64,000 bases of DNA, taken from JAEVLT01 sp964484065. GTDB lineage: Bacteria; Bacillota; Bacilli; Bacillales; Cytobacillaceae. Location: assembly GCA_964484065.1 (NCBI GenBank), contig CAZAEW010000002.1, positions 186,001 to 250,000 on the forward strand, in the 5' to 3' direction. Positions 1 to 8,566 of the stretch are shown in pieces. A program made the position numbers and the translations under genes. Below the pieces are notes generated by a model. It was not told the DNA's origin, made no database searches, and saw only the letters and a list, made by a program, of their open reading frames with translations. Position 1 is the stretch's first letter. Each line of letters starts with the position of its first letter.

Positions 1-2
1 AA

Positions 3-803
3 GCACTGTTACCTGTTTCTGGACAGAAACAGGAAAAACATGAACAAGTGGTTAAACCTAAGGAATCAATGCCGGTTCATCCTATTCGGGAGGCTGCAGC
101 GGGCGATAGTGAACTTCCGGTCACCGGCATCAGAAAAGCTATTGCAGCACATATGCTTCGCAGCAAGCATGAGATTCCGCATGCATGGACGATGATTGAA
201 GCAGATGTAACGAATCTTGTTGAGTACCGGAACCGTTTGAAAGATGAATTTATGACCAAGGAAGGTTTTAATTTAACCTTTTTTACCTTTTTTGTTAAAG
301 CAGCCGCGCAGGCGTTAAAAGAATTTCCGCAAATTAATTCCGTATGGGCGGAAAATAAAATAATCCTCAAAAAAGAAATCAATATATCCATTGCAGTCGC
401 TTCTAAGAATGGCCTGTATGTTCCGGTCATTAAAAACGCGGATGATAAATCAATTAAAGGAATTGCACGGGATATTTCGGATCTTGCCATAAAAGCACGC
501 GCAGGAAAATTAACGTCAGATGATCTGGCGGGAGGAACGTTTACTGTTAACAATACAGGTACATTTGGCTCCGTTCAGTCAATGGGGATCATAAACTATC
601 CTCAAGCGGCTATTCTTCAAGTGGAATCGATTGTTAAACGCCCTGTTGTGGTGAATAATAACATGATAGCGATACGTGATATGGTTAATCTTTGTATGTC
701 GCTTGATCACCGTATTTTGGACGGCCTTATTTGCGGACGTTTCTTACAGCGAATAAAAGAAATCCTCGAACAAACATCTGAATCGACATCCCCTATTTAT
801 TAG
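3..803 (+). CDS. bkdB: Branched-chain 2-oxoacid dehydrogenase E2 (lipoamide acyltransferase), 3' part
   Basis: The frame is open to the left edge, so the gene starts outside the window and only the C-terminal part is seen. The product is the E2 core of the branched-chain 2-oxoacid dehydrogenase complex, which moves acyl groups from lipoamide to CoA in Val/Leu/Ile breakdown. The end of the peripheral-subunit linker is followed by the catalytic acyltransferase domain. That domain ends in the active-site motif HRILDG (His codon at 708-710). A pyruvate-dehydrogenase E2 is the alternative. The bkd assignment rests on synteny with the B. subtilis bkd-yqi region and on the propionate genes downstream. 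Confidence 0.85.
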   Translation, partial: ALLPVSGQKQEKHEQVVKPKESMPVHPIREAAAGDSELPVTGIRKAIAAHMLRSKHEIPHAWTMIEADVTNLVEYRNRLKDEFMTKEGFNLTFFTFFVKAAAQALKEFPQINSVWAENKIILKKEINISIAVASKNGLYVPVIKNADDKSIKGIARDISDLAIKARAGKLTSDDLAGGTFTVNNTGTFGSVQSMGIINYPQAAILQVESIVKRPVVVNNNMIAIRDMVNLCMSLDHRILDGLICGRFLQRIKEILEQTSESTSPIY

Positions 804-819
804 ATATAGGACCTGTATC

Positions 820-846
820 GCTGCCGAGAAAGGCAGCTTTTTTTTA
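820..846 (+). terminator. Rho-independent terminator after bkdB
   Basis: Six-base GC-rich stem (GCTGCC at 820-825 with GGCAGC at 832-837) followed directly by a T run. It closes the upstream bkd operon. Confidence 0.85.
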
Positions 847-852
847 TTCTGC

Positions 853-882
853 GGAAAAGGGGAGGAGCTGCGCAAAAGTCAT
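853..882. repeat. Imperfect repeat, copy 1 (copy 2 at 20508-20538)
   Basis: Intergenic, between the bkdB terminator and the mutA promoter. The central palindrome of copy 2 is broken here by single-base changes. Confidence 0.45.
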
Positions 883-1055
883 GTTGTTTTTAACTAGTCG
901 AAGTCAGGAAGAAATGATAGTAAAAAATGAATGAAAACGATGAATAAACCATAAGATATTTTTGTCATGAATCGACATTTTTTTTGGTTTAAAACATATA
1001 TTTTTGTTGTTTATGTTCTCAATCTACTTTTTAAAACAAAATTTGACTGTTTTCG

Positions 1056-1084
1056 TTGCTTGAATTCGAATTCTATCCTACAAT
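1056..1084 (+). promoter_or_regulatory. Candidate SigA promoter for mutAB-meaB
   Basis: TTGCTT (1056-1061), 17-base spacer, TACAAT (1079-1084), about 65 bases before the mutA start. It lies inside the open frame that extends mutA upstream, which argues against the longer start. Confidence 0.45.
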
Positions 1085-1148
1085 AAGACTGAGTGTTGAA
1101 ATTTTTGAATTTTATTGCAATTCGTTTATTTTCTTGGGAGGGGAGATT

Positions 1149-3005
1149 ATGAGTTTAAAAGAAATGATTGAGCAATCCTTTCCACACTACCATTACGATG
1201 AGTGGAAAGAGACTGCAGAAGTGTCATTAAAAGGGAGAAAACTTGATTCTTTACAGCGCACTACATATGAAAACATTGTTTTGAAACCGCTCTACACAAG
1301 CGAGGATGAGAAAGCAGCATCTGAATTTCCCGGCGGCGGCGATTTCAGAAGGGGTATTGATTCATTGGGGTATGTCACAAATAAATGGAAGATAGCCCAA
1401 AGAATCTCTTATAAGAAACTAGAAGAATTACAAGAAAAGCTAAAAATGGCTTTAGAAAGCGGACAGAATGCTCTATCGTTTGATCTTTCGAATGAGTTGA
1501 TCGAAGCGGAGAACTTCCTTAAGGAATTGATTCGTGATTATCATAAATATCCATTTGCCCTTGATGCCGGCGAATTCCAAAGCAAAATTCTGTCTTTAAT
1601 TACAAGCCTTGGTGAAGGTGTAAATGCAGAAGGCTATGTTGCAGCTGACCCATTATCTGCAGCCGCAGTCAAAGGTGCTGATCCTGAAAACTTGAGCGTA
1701 CTTTTGGAAGATTGGGCAGAAACTGTTGTGAATTCTAATCGAGAGCTTCCAAATCTAAGAACGGTACTTATTAACACGATCCCGTATCATAACGGCGGAG
1801 CAAATGCTATCCAGGAATTGGGGATCGCTGTGGCAACAGGAGTATTTTATTTGAACCAATTGAAAGGGCTTGAGCTTGAACAGGCATTGGAAAAAATGAT
1901 TTTTAAATTTTCAATTGGCTCAAACTTTTTCATGGAAATTGCAAAATTGCGCGCTGCACGTATTCTTTGGAGCAAAATAACGGAAGTTTACGGGGCAGAA
2001 GAAACAAAGCGCGGCATGGAGATTGCCGCTGAAACATCCATATTTACGAAGACTGTTTATGATTCCTACGTCAATTTGCTTCGCGGAGGAAATGAAGCGT
2101 TTGCAGCTGTCGTCGGCGGTGTTCAGTATTTGCACGTGAATCCTTTTGATGAGCTGGCCGGGTCTACCTCGTTCTCAGAAAGAATTGCCCGGAATACGCA
2201 GCTTATTTTACAAGAAGAAGCACATTTGCAAAAAGCGATTGATCCGGCAGGCGGTTCCTGGTATGTCGAAGCATTGACAAATGAATTAGCCCAACAAGCA
2301 TGGGCATTCTTCCAGGAAATTGAAGCGAACGGCGGCATTTTGGAAGTTTTAAAAACAAATTGGCTCCAAGAAAAAATTGCAGCTGTTTATGAAAAAAGGA
2401 AGAAGGACATTTTCACAAGAAAGCAAAGTATTATTGGAACAAATGTGTATGCGAATTTAGAAGATCCTGTTCCTGAAACGGCTCCATCACAAGCAGAAAG
2501 CCAAAACCAGGCTTCAGGCATTCAGCCAATCGCCCAAGTACGGCTTGCTGAACCATATGAAGAGCTTAGAAAAAAAGCGGACAATCTCAAACAGAGATCA
2601 GGCATTCAGCCGCAGGTTGGTTTAATTTGTCTTGGAAGTCTTAAACAGCATAAAGCACGGATGGATTTTGTAAGAGGATTTTTGTCTGCTGGAGGAGTTT
2701 CTGTGCTGCCTAGCGATCCGATCCAGACGACAGAAGAGGCAAAAACATTTGTGTCTAATGCGAATACAAAGCATTTCTGCATCTGTGGCACAAATGATCA
2801 ATATCAAACACTTGGCTTGGATGTGCTGCAATTAGTCAATGCAGAATTTGCTGATCAAAATGTTTATCTTGCCGGACTTCCTGATAAGGAAGACCAAGCA
2901 AAATGGGAGGAAAATGGTTTGAAACAGTTTATTCATGTCAAGAGCAACTGTTTTGAAACACTTTCTGCCATCCTTTCAGAAATGGAGGTGTCTGTAAATG
3001 ATTAA
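1149..3005 (+). CDS. mutA: Methylmalonyl-CoA mutase small (beta) subunit
   Basis: Non-catalytic partner of MutB in the heterodimeric mutase that converts (R)-methylmalonyl-CoA to succinyl-CoA. The product is 618 aa, as usual for the family. It has an N-terminal mutase-like barrel and a C-terminal cobalamin-domain-like region. The cobalamin motif DxHxxG is absent from the latter, as expected for the small subunit. The start chosen is the ATG at 1149, behind a GGGAGGGGAG ribosome site. The frame is open 31 codons further upstream, but that stretch overlaps the likely promoter and has no ribosome site. Its last 8 bases overlap mutB, so the two are translationally coupled. Confidence 0.93.
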   Translation: MSLKEMIEQSFPHYHYDEWKETAEVSLKGRKLDSLQRTTYENIVLKPLYTSEDEKAASEFPGGGDFRRGIDSLGYVTNKWKIAQRISYKKLEELQEKLKMALESGQNALSFDLSNELIEAENFLKELIRDYHKYPFALDAGEFQSKILSLITSLGEGVNAEGYVAADPLSAAAVKGADPENLSVLLEDWAETVVNSNRELPNLRTVLINTIPYHNGGANAIQELGIAVATGVFYLNQLKGLELEQALEKMIFKFSIGSNFFMEIAKLRAARILWSKITEVYGAEETKRGMEIAAETSIFTKTVYDSYVNLLRGGNEAFAAVVGGVQYLHVNPFDELAGSTSFSERIARNTQLILQEEAHLQKAIDPAGGSWYVEALTNELAQQAWAFFQEIEANGGILEVLKTNWLQEKIAAVYEKRKKDIFTRKQSIIGTNVYANLEDPVPETAPSQAESQNQASGIQPIAQVRLAEPYEELRKKADNLKQRSGIQPQVGLICLGSLKQHKARMDFVRGFLSAGGVSVLPSDPIQTTEEAKTFVSNANTKHFCICGTNDQYQTLGLDVLQLVNAEFADQNVYLAGLPDKEDQAKWEENGLKQFIHVKSNCFETLSAILSEMEVSVND

Positions 3006-5196
3006 GTCCAAGCCTAATTTCCAGGAAATTACCCTTGATAACACAGGGAAGTCAATTGACAAAGAAGAATGGAAGAAAAAAGCGGAAGCAGAGATTAAAG
3101 CATCAATTGATGATTTGTTATTTGAAACCAATGAACAAATAAGTGTAAAACCTCTTTATACAAAAGAAAATTTGCAAGGCCTTGACCATTTAGACAGCAA
3201 GCCGGGTCTGGCGCCGTACACACGCGGGCCATATCCGACGATGTATGTAAACCGTCCATGGACTGTAAGGCAATATGCCGGTTTTTCAACTGCAGAAGAA
3301 AGTAACGCTTTTTACCGCAGAAATTTAGCGATGGGTCAGAAGGGTTTATCGGTTGCCTTTGACTTAGCGACTCACAGAGGTTACGATTCCGACCATCCTA
3401 GGGTTGTCGGGGATGTTGGTAAAGCAGGGGTTGCGATTGATTCCATTCTTGATATGAAAACATTATTTGCCGGAATTCCTTTGGATCAAATGTCCGTTTC
3501 CATGACTATGAACGGAGCTGTTTTGCCAATTCTGGCGTTTTTCATAGTGACCGCCGAAGAGCAGGGCGTCAGCCAGGAAAAACTTTCCGGTACGATCCAA
3601 AATGACATTTTAAAAGAGTATATGGTGCGGAATACGTATATTTATCCGCCGGAAATGTCAATGAAAATTATTGCGGATATCTTTGAATATACTTCAAAGT
3701 ACATGCCTAAATTCAACAGCATCAGTATTTCAGGCTACCATCTGCAAGAAGCGGGTGCACCTGCTGATATCGAATTAGCTTATACACTTGCGGACGGACT
3801 TGAGTACGTAAGAACAGGTCTTAAGGCAGGAATTGATATCGATAAATTTGCTCCAAGATTATCTTTCTTCTGGGCAATTGGCATGAACTATTTCATGGAA
3901 GTTGCCAAGATGAGAGCCGCTCGATATATTTGGGCGAAAATGATGAAAACCTTTGATCCGAAAAACAGTAAATCAATGGCCCTGCGGACACATTCCCAAA
4001 CATCCGGCTGGAGTTTAACGGAGCAGGATCCGTTTAACAACGTAACCAGGACCTTGATTGAAGCGCATGCTGCAGCAATGGGACACACCCAGTCTCTGCA
4101 TACCAATGCGCTTGACGAAGCCATTGCACTTCCGACAGACTTCTCTGCAAGAATTGCGAGAAATACGCAATTGTTCTTGCAGGAAGAAACCGGAATTACC
4201 AATGTCATCGATCCATGGGCAGGTTCTTACTATGTTGAAGCTTTGACAAATGAACTGATCCAAAGAGCTTGGCAGCATATTGAAGAAATCGAAAACCTTG
4301 GAGGAATGGCAAAGGCCATTGAAACAGGTCTTCCAAAAATGCGAATTGAAGAAGCTGCTGCACGCAGACAGGCTCAAATCGATTCAGGAAAAGAAACGAT
4401 TATTGGGGTTAACAAATACCGCCTTGATAAAGAAGAGCCAATCGATATTCTGGAAGTTGACAACACAGCGGTTCGCTTAAAACAAATTGAAAAATTAAAT
4501 CAGCTGAAAGCAACTCGTGATGAAGAGAAGGTTAAGGAGGCTCTTGCAGCAATAACTAGAGCAGCCGAAACTGGCGAGCAGAATTTACTTGAAGCTGCTG
4601 TACAAGCAGCAAGGGTGCGTGCTACATTAGGTGAAATTTCGGATGCAATTGAAGAAGTGGCAGGCCGCCATAAAGCAGTGATCCGTTCTATCAGCGGTGT
4701 ATACAGCACTGCATTCTCAAATGATGAAGAAATCGCCGAAGTGAAACAAATGGCAGATGAATTCTTAGAGAACGAGGGAAGAAGACCGCGTATCATGATT
4801 GCAAAAATGGGGCAGGACGGGCATGACCGCGGGGCCAAAGTAATTGCAACCGCCTTTGCCGATCTTGGTTTTGATGTTGATATCGGTCCATTATTCCAGA
4901 CGCCAGAAGAAACGGCCCTGCAGGCAGTGGAAAATGATGTCCATGTTGTTGGATTTAGTTCCCTTGCTGCAGGACATAAAACGCTCTTGCCGCAGCTTGT
5001 TGCAGAATTGAAAAAACTTGGACGTGAAGATATCTTGGTTGTCATTGGGGGAGTAATCCCGGCCCAGGATTATGAATTCTTATATCAAAATGGAGCTGCA
5101 GCCATTTTCGGACCTGGAACCATTATTCCGGTTGCTGCCCAAAAGGTTATAAAAGAAATTTATCGTCAGCTTGGATATGAGGAAGTGACTAAGTAG
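2998..5196 (+). CDS. mutB: Methylmalonyl-CoA mutase large (alpha) subunit
   Basis: Catalytic, adenosylcobalamin-dependent subunit that isomerises methylmalonyl-CoA to succinyl-CoA. The product is 732 aa. The N-terminal substrate barrel carries TRGPYPTMY near residues 75-85. The C-terminal B12 domain has the DGHDRG motif, with the cobalt-ligand His at residue 609, followed by the GFSSLAAGH and VIGG motifs of the Rossmann-like domain. It overlaps mutA and its stop codon shares a base with the meaB start, giving a tight mutA-mutB-meaB operon. B. subtilis lacks this operon at the equivalent place. Confidence 0.97.
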   Translation: MIKSKPNFQEITLDNTGKSIDKEEWKKKAEAEIKASIDDLLFETNEQISVKPLYTKENLQGLDHLDSKPGLAPYTRGPYPTMYVNRPWTVRQYAGFSTAEESNAFYRRNLAMGQKGLSVAFDLATHRGYDSDHPRVVGDVGKAGVAIDSILDMKTLFAGIPLDQMSVSMTMNGAVLPILAFFIVTAEEQGVSQEKLSGTIQNDILKEYMVRNTYIYPPEMSMKIIADIFEYTSKYMPKFNSISISGYHLQEAGAPADIELAYTLADGLEYVRTGLKAGIDIDKFAPRLSFFWAIGMNYFMEVAKMRAARYIWAKMMKTFDPKNSKSMALRTHSQTSGWSLTEQDPFNNVTRTLIEAHAAAMGHTQSLHTNALDEAIALPTDFSARIARNTQLFLQEETGITNVIDPWAGSYYVEALTNELIQRAWQHIEEIENLGGMAKAIETGLPKMRIEEAAARRQAQIDSGKETIIGVNKYRLDKEEPIDILEVDNTAVRLKQIEKLNQLKATRDEEKVKEALAAITRAAETGEQNLLEAAVQAARVRATLGEISDAIEEVAGRHKAVIRSISGVYSTAFSNDEEIAEVKQMADEFLENEGRRPRIMIAKMGQDGHDRGAKVIATAFADLGFDVDIGPLFQTPEETALQAVENDVHVVGFSSLAAGHKTLLPQLVAELKKLGREDILVVIGGVIPAQDYEFLYQNGAAAIFGPGTIIPVAAQKVIKEIYRQLGYEEVTK

Positions 5197-6311
5197 TGGG
5201 CGAAGGTATGAGACCGGAGTGGAGTGACCCAAACAATCCTGATACTTGTTCTAGTATTATACGGAAAGGAGAAGAGCTGGAAGGCTCTTCTACTTCCGTC
5301 CAAAGAAATATTCGGTTTCAAAAACGAAAAAAAGCGGAGATTTCCACTGAAGAACTATTTGAAGGTGTTCTCTCCGGGAACAGAACTTCGCTTGCCAAGG
5401 CAATTACACTTGTTGAAAGTAATGCTGAGCATCATTTTGCCAAGGCTCAGGAACTGCTTCAAAAACTTCTTCCGCATTCAGGAAAATCGATTCGGATTGG
5501 CATTACCGGCGTGCCTGGAGCTGGTAAAAGCACGTTTATCGAAGCCTTTGGCACGCATTTATGCAGCTTAGGCCATCGTGTTGCTGTACTGGCTATTGAT
5601 CCCAGCTCAAGTATAAACGGCGGGAGTATTCTTGGAGATAAAACGAGGATGGAACAATTATCGCGAAATCCAAGAGCGTTTATACGTCCATCGCCATCAG
5701 GGGGGAAACTTGGCGGAGTTCATCGAAAAACGCGGGAATCGATGCTGATTTGTGAAGCAGCCGGCTTCGATGTTATTTTAATTGAAACGGTTGGAGTTGG
5801 GCAAAGCGAAACAATCATCAGAGATATGGTGGACTTTTTTATGTTGCTCGTTCTTACTGGTGCAGGGGATGAGCTTCAGGGGATGAAAAAAGGAATTATG
5901 GAGCTTGCCGATGCTCTGATTGTTCATAAGGCAGATGGTCCCAACCGGGAAAGAGCCATGATGACGCAAAAGGAATATAATCAAATTCTTCATTTTCTTC
6001 AGCCGGCCACAAAAGGCTGGCAAACTAAAGCCCACACTTGTTCTTCCTATACAAACGAAGGAATTGGTGATGTATGGCAGGTAATTAAGACCTTCGAAAA
6101 GAACGGAAAGTCTCTGGGGGTTTTTGAAGACAGAAGGAGATGGCAATTAAGACAATGGATGTATTCCATGATCACGGATCAGCTTCAATTTCAATTTTTT
6201 CATCATCCGGAAGTTACCCACCAACTTCCCAAATTAGAAAATGAAGTGATGGCGGGAGAAAAAACAGTCGCCTCGGCTGTAGAACTTCTTTTCAAAGCCT
6301 TTTTTCATTAA
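5196..6311 (+). CDS. meaB: Mutase-protecting G-protein chaperone MeaB
   Basis: GTPase of the MeaB/ArgK (G3E, SIMIBI) family that loads and protects the B12 cofactor of methylmalonyl-CoA mutase. The Walker A motif GVPGAGKST lies near residues 105-113. It is followed by AIDPSS, the ETVGVGQSE switch region and a VHKADG base-recognition motif in place of NKxD. At 371 aa it includes about 45 poorly conserved N-terminal residues. Translation most likely starts at the GTG overlapping the mutB stop. The ATG at 5208 is an alternative. The immediate mutAB context makes the function secure. Confidence 0.92.
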   Translation: MGEGMRPEWSDPNNPDTCSSIIRKGEELEGSSTSVQRNIRFQKRKKAEISTEELFEGVLSGNRTSLAKAITLVESNAEHHFAKAQELLQKLLPHSGKSIRIGITGVPGAGKSTFIEAFGTHLCSLGHRVAVLAIDPSSSINGGSILGDKTRMEQLSRNPRAFIRPSPSGGKLGGVHRKTRESMLICEAAGFDVILIETVGVGQSETIIRDMVDFFMLLVLTGAGDELQGMKKGIMELADALIVHKADGPNRERAMMTQKEYNQILHFLQPATKGWQTKAHTCSSYTNEGIGDVWQVIKTFEKNGKSLGVFEDRRRWQLRQWMYSMITDQLQFQFFHHPEVTHQLPKLENEVMAGEKTVASAVELLFKAFFH

Positions 6312-6403
6312 AAATTAAATCCATCTTATTTGATAAAAACACTTTTTGACTGTTATTATGTTGTTATACCTTTTTATTAACAGCTCAAAATAGGAGTGAT
6401 CAA

Positions 6404-6841
6404 ATGAGTATGGATTTTAATTTTTTTATGAATGATATTGTCCGCCAGGCACGAGAGGAAATCACATCGGCTGGTTATCAAGAACTTAAAACACCTGAAG
6501 AGGTAAAAGCCGCTTTATCACAAAAAGGAACAACTCTAGTGATGATAAACTCTGTCTGCGGCTGCGCCGGAGGAGTTGCCCGTCCGGCAGCAGCTCATGC
6601 GCTCCACTATGATAAACGTCCGGATCATCTAGTCACGGTTTTTGCCGGTCAAGATAAAGAGGCTACAGAAGAAGCCAGAAGTTATTTTACCGGATATCCG
6701 CCATCATCACCTTCATTTGCTTTATTAAAAGATGGGAAAATCTGTACGATGGTTGAAAGACACCAAATTGAAGGATATGATCCAATGACGGTTGTATCCA
6801 GCTTGCAACAGGTTTTCGACCAATATTGTGAAGAAGTATAA
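6404..6841 (+). CDS. brxB: Bacilliredoxin BrxB (YphP/YqiW family)
   Basis: Small cytosolic thiol-disulfide protein (145 aa) that removes bacillithiol from S-bacillithiolated proteins. The thioredoxin-like fold carries the family signature SVCGCAGG, with a CGC active site near residue 50. It starts at an ATG behind AGGAGTG and has its own terminator. In B. subtilis the orthologue yqiW sits next to the arginine transporter genes, as it does here. BrxA and BrxB are close paralogues, so the letter rests on synteny. Confidence 0.9.
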   Translation: MSMDFNFFMNDIVRQAREEITSAGYQELKTPEEVKAALSQKGTTLVMINSVCGCAGGVARPAAAHALHYDKRPDHLVTVFAGQDKEATEEARSYFTGYPPSSPSFALLKDGKICTMVERHQIEGYDPMTVVSSLQQVFDQYCEEV

Positions 6842-6846
6842 AAAAC

Positions 6847-6884
6847 AAAGAGTCCAGTTCACTTTCTGGGCTCTTTATTTTTTT
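6847..6884 (+). terminator. Terminator after brxB
   Basis: Eleven-base stem (6847-6857 with 6866-6876, one G-T pair) followed by an ATTTTTTT tract. Confidence 0.85.
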
Positions 6885-6946
6885 GAAAAAAAAAGGTTTA
6901 ATTTTAATATTATATTTGCATAATTTAATTTATGTGTTAAAATTCA

Positions 6947-6975
6947 TTGGTATGAATAAATATCAATAATGATAA
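6947..6975 (+). promoter_or_regulatory. Candidate artP promoter with ARG-box-like sequence
   Basis: TTGGTA (6947-6952), 17 bases, TGATAA (6970-6975). The spacer holds TGAATAAATATCAA, close to the AhrC/ArgR ARG-box pattern TGAAT-N4-ATTCA, and a further ATTCA half-site lies just upstream at about 6942. This fits arginine-dependent repression of artPQR. It is sequence similarity only. Confidence 0.4.
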
Positions 6976-7023
6976 AGAGAATTCATTAGGAAAATGTATA
7001 TTTATATTATAGGAGGAAATAAA

Positions 7024-7815
7024 TTGAAGAAAAGCATACTTGTATTACTATCATTGTTTTTGCTAATCGGACTGACTGCATGCGGTTCAGCGAAAAAAGA
7101 GAATACAGCCGGAAGCAGCAAGGATAAAAAAGTGTTAACGATGGGTACTTCAGCGGACTATCCGCCGTTTGAATCCGTGAATACAGGAAAATCCGATGAA
7201 ATTGTTGGTTTTGATATTGATCTTGCGAAAGCAATTGCCGGAAAACTGGGGTATGAAGTGAAAGTAAGAGATATGGATTTCAGCGGGCTGATTCAAGCGC
7301 TTAAATCCGGTCAAGTTGATTTTGTTATGGCAGGAATGACGCCGACACCGGATCGTAAGAAAAATGTGGATTTCAGTGATATTTATTATACAGCTCAGCA
7401 TATGATCGTTTCCAAAAAAGACAGCGGCATTGAAAAACTAGCCGACTTAAAAGGGAAAACGGTCGGAGTCCAATTAGGTTCGATTCAAGAAGGAAAAGCG
7501 AAAGATATCAATAAAACAGTACCGATTAATATTGTAAACCGTGACCGTATTCCGGATCTCATCCAAGAATTAAAAGCAGGACGTATGGATGCTGCGATTA
7601 TTGAAGACACAGTTGCAAAAGGCTTTTTTAAGAAAGAGACAGAATTGAAAGGATTTACGATCAGCGATAATCCGGAGGAAGCCGGATCTGCGATTGCCTT
7701 TCCTAAAAACAGTGATTTGGCGGCAAAGTTCAATAAAGAATTAAAGCAAATGAAAGATAACGGCGAACTTAAAAAGCTAATTGTGAAATGGTTCGGCGGC
7801 GAAGCTCAAAAGTAA
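7024..7815 (+). CDS. artP: Amino-acid (arginine-type) ABC transporter, substrate-binding lipoprotein
   Basis: Extracellular solute-binding lipoprotein of a polar amino-acid uptake system, 263 aa. A signal peptide runs to a lipobox LTAC with the lipidated Cys at residue 20. A family-3 solute-binding domain follows, with GTSADYPPFE, GFDIDLAKAI and AGMTPTPDR. The TTG start at 7024 lies 8 bases after a perfect AGGAGG. The upstream in-frame ATG at 6994 is on the wrong side of that site. Synteny with yqiXYZ suggests arginine as substrate, but specificity cannot be read directly. Confidence 0.88.
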   Translation: MKKSILVLLSLFLLIGLTACGSAKKENTAGSSKDKKVLTMGTSADYPPFESVNTGKSDEIVGFDIDLAKAIAGKLGYEVKVRDMDFSGLIQALKSGQVDFVMAGMTPTPDRKKNVDFSDIYYTAQHMIVSKKDSGIEKLADLKGKTVGVQLGSIQEGKAKDINKTVPINIVNRDRIPDLIQELKAGRMDAAIIEDTVAKGFFKKETELKGFTISDNPEEAGSAIAFPKNSDLAAKFNKELKQMKDNGELKKLIVKWFGGEAQK

Positions 7816-7827
7816 TAAAACAATAAC

Positions 7828-7876
7828 AAAGGCGTTCAAAGGATCTTTATCCCCTTGAACGTCTTTCAAATTTTAT
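7828..7876 (+). terminator. Intercistronic hairpin between artP and artQ
   Basis: Stem of about 12 bases (around 7831-7842 with 7851-7863) followed by a T-rich stretch. In binding-protein operons such hairpins cause partial termination or stabilise the upstream message, so more binding protein than permease is made. Confidence 0.65.
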
Positions 7877-7906
7877 TTGTCATCGTTAGAGAGGACTGGT
7901 TTCTGG

Positions 7907-8566
7907 ATGAATTTAGATTTTGGCCAATTCATACCTTCCCTGCCTTATATATTCAAGGGAATAATCGTAACGCTGCAAATTGTCCTGCTGGCCGGTGTAT
8001 TAGGATTTTTGCTTGGTACTATTTTGTCATTATTTAAAATTAGCAAACTAAAGATTCTTGGCTGGTTTGCTGATGCCTATACTTCTATTTTCAGGGGTAC
8101 GCCTTTAATTTTACAATTAATGCTTATTTATTACGGCTCTCCTCAGCTTATTGGCTACCAAATTGAGCCATATACGGCAGCAATCCTAGCATTTGCTCTC
8201 AATTCCGGAGCATACATTTCAGAAATAATCCGTGCCGGCATTCTGGCCATTGATAAAGGACAGCAGGAAGCTGCCCTTGCGCTTGGTGTGCCATATGGAA
8301 AAATGATGTGGGATATTATTCTGCCGCAGGCCTTGAAAAATATACTTCCGGCATTGATGAATGAATTTATTTCTCTATTAAAGGAATCAGCAATCGTCAC
8401 ATCCATTGGCGTTATGGATATTATGCGCCGCTCTTATCAAGCAGGTGCAGAAAAATACTCCTTTTTTGAACCTTTAATCATTGCCGGTTTGATTTATTAC
8501 GTAATGGTCATTATTTTAACCTTCTTTGGAAAAATGATTGAAAGGAGAATGAGACGCAGTGATTAA
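7907..8566 (+). CDS. artQ: Amino-acid ABC transporter permease
   Basis: Inner-membrane permease of the ArtPQR importer (HisM/GlnP family). The ATG at 7907 gives 219 aa, the usual length, and follows an AGAGAGG site. A TTG at 7877 would add ten residues. Hydrophobic segments lie at about residues 12-40, 55-80, 90-115 and 180-210. The family EAA loop is seen as QEAALALGVPYGKMMWDIILPQA, split here as EAALALGVPYGK and IILPQA, which contacts the ATPase. Its last 8 bases overlap artR. Confidence 0.9.
   Translation: MNLDFGQFIPSLPYIFKGIIVTLQIVLLAGVLGFLLGTILSLFKISKLKILGWFADAYTSIFRGTPLILQLMLIYYGSPQLIGYQIEPYTAAILAFALNSGAYISEIIRAGILAIDKGQQEAALALGVPYGKMMWDIILPQALKNILPALMNEFISLLKESAIVTSIGVMDIMRRSYQAGAEKYSFFEPLIIAGLIYYVMVIILTFFGKMIERRMRRSD

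Larger units (their letters stand above)
847..1148. other. Intergenic region upstream of mutA
   Basis: AT-rich gap. It holds a 30-base element at 853-882 that recurs imperfectly at 20508-20538, and a candidate SigA promoter close to mutA. No ORF with a ribosome binding site was found. Confidence 0.6.

Noticed and set aside
1056..1148. 31-codon N-terminal extension of mutA
   Set aside because: It overlaps the best promoter, has no ribosome site, and the family starts at the ATG at 1149.
4500..5045. Open frame of 181 codons on the minus strand inside mutB
   Set aside because: It is antisense to the conserved B12 domain of mutB, has no ribosome site and no recognisable protein. It is a codon-bias shadow.
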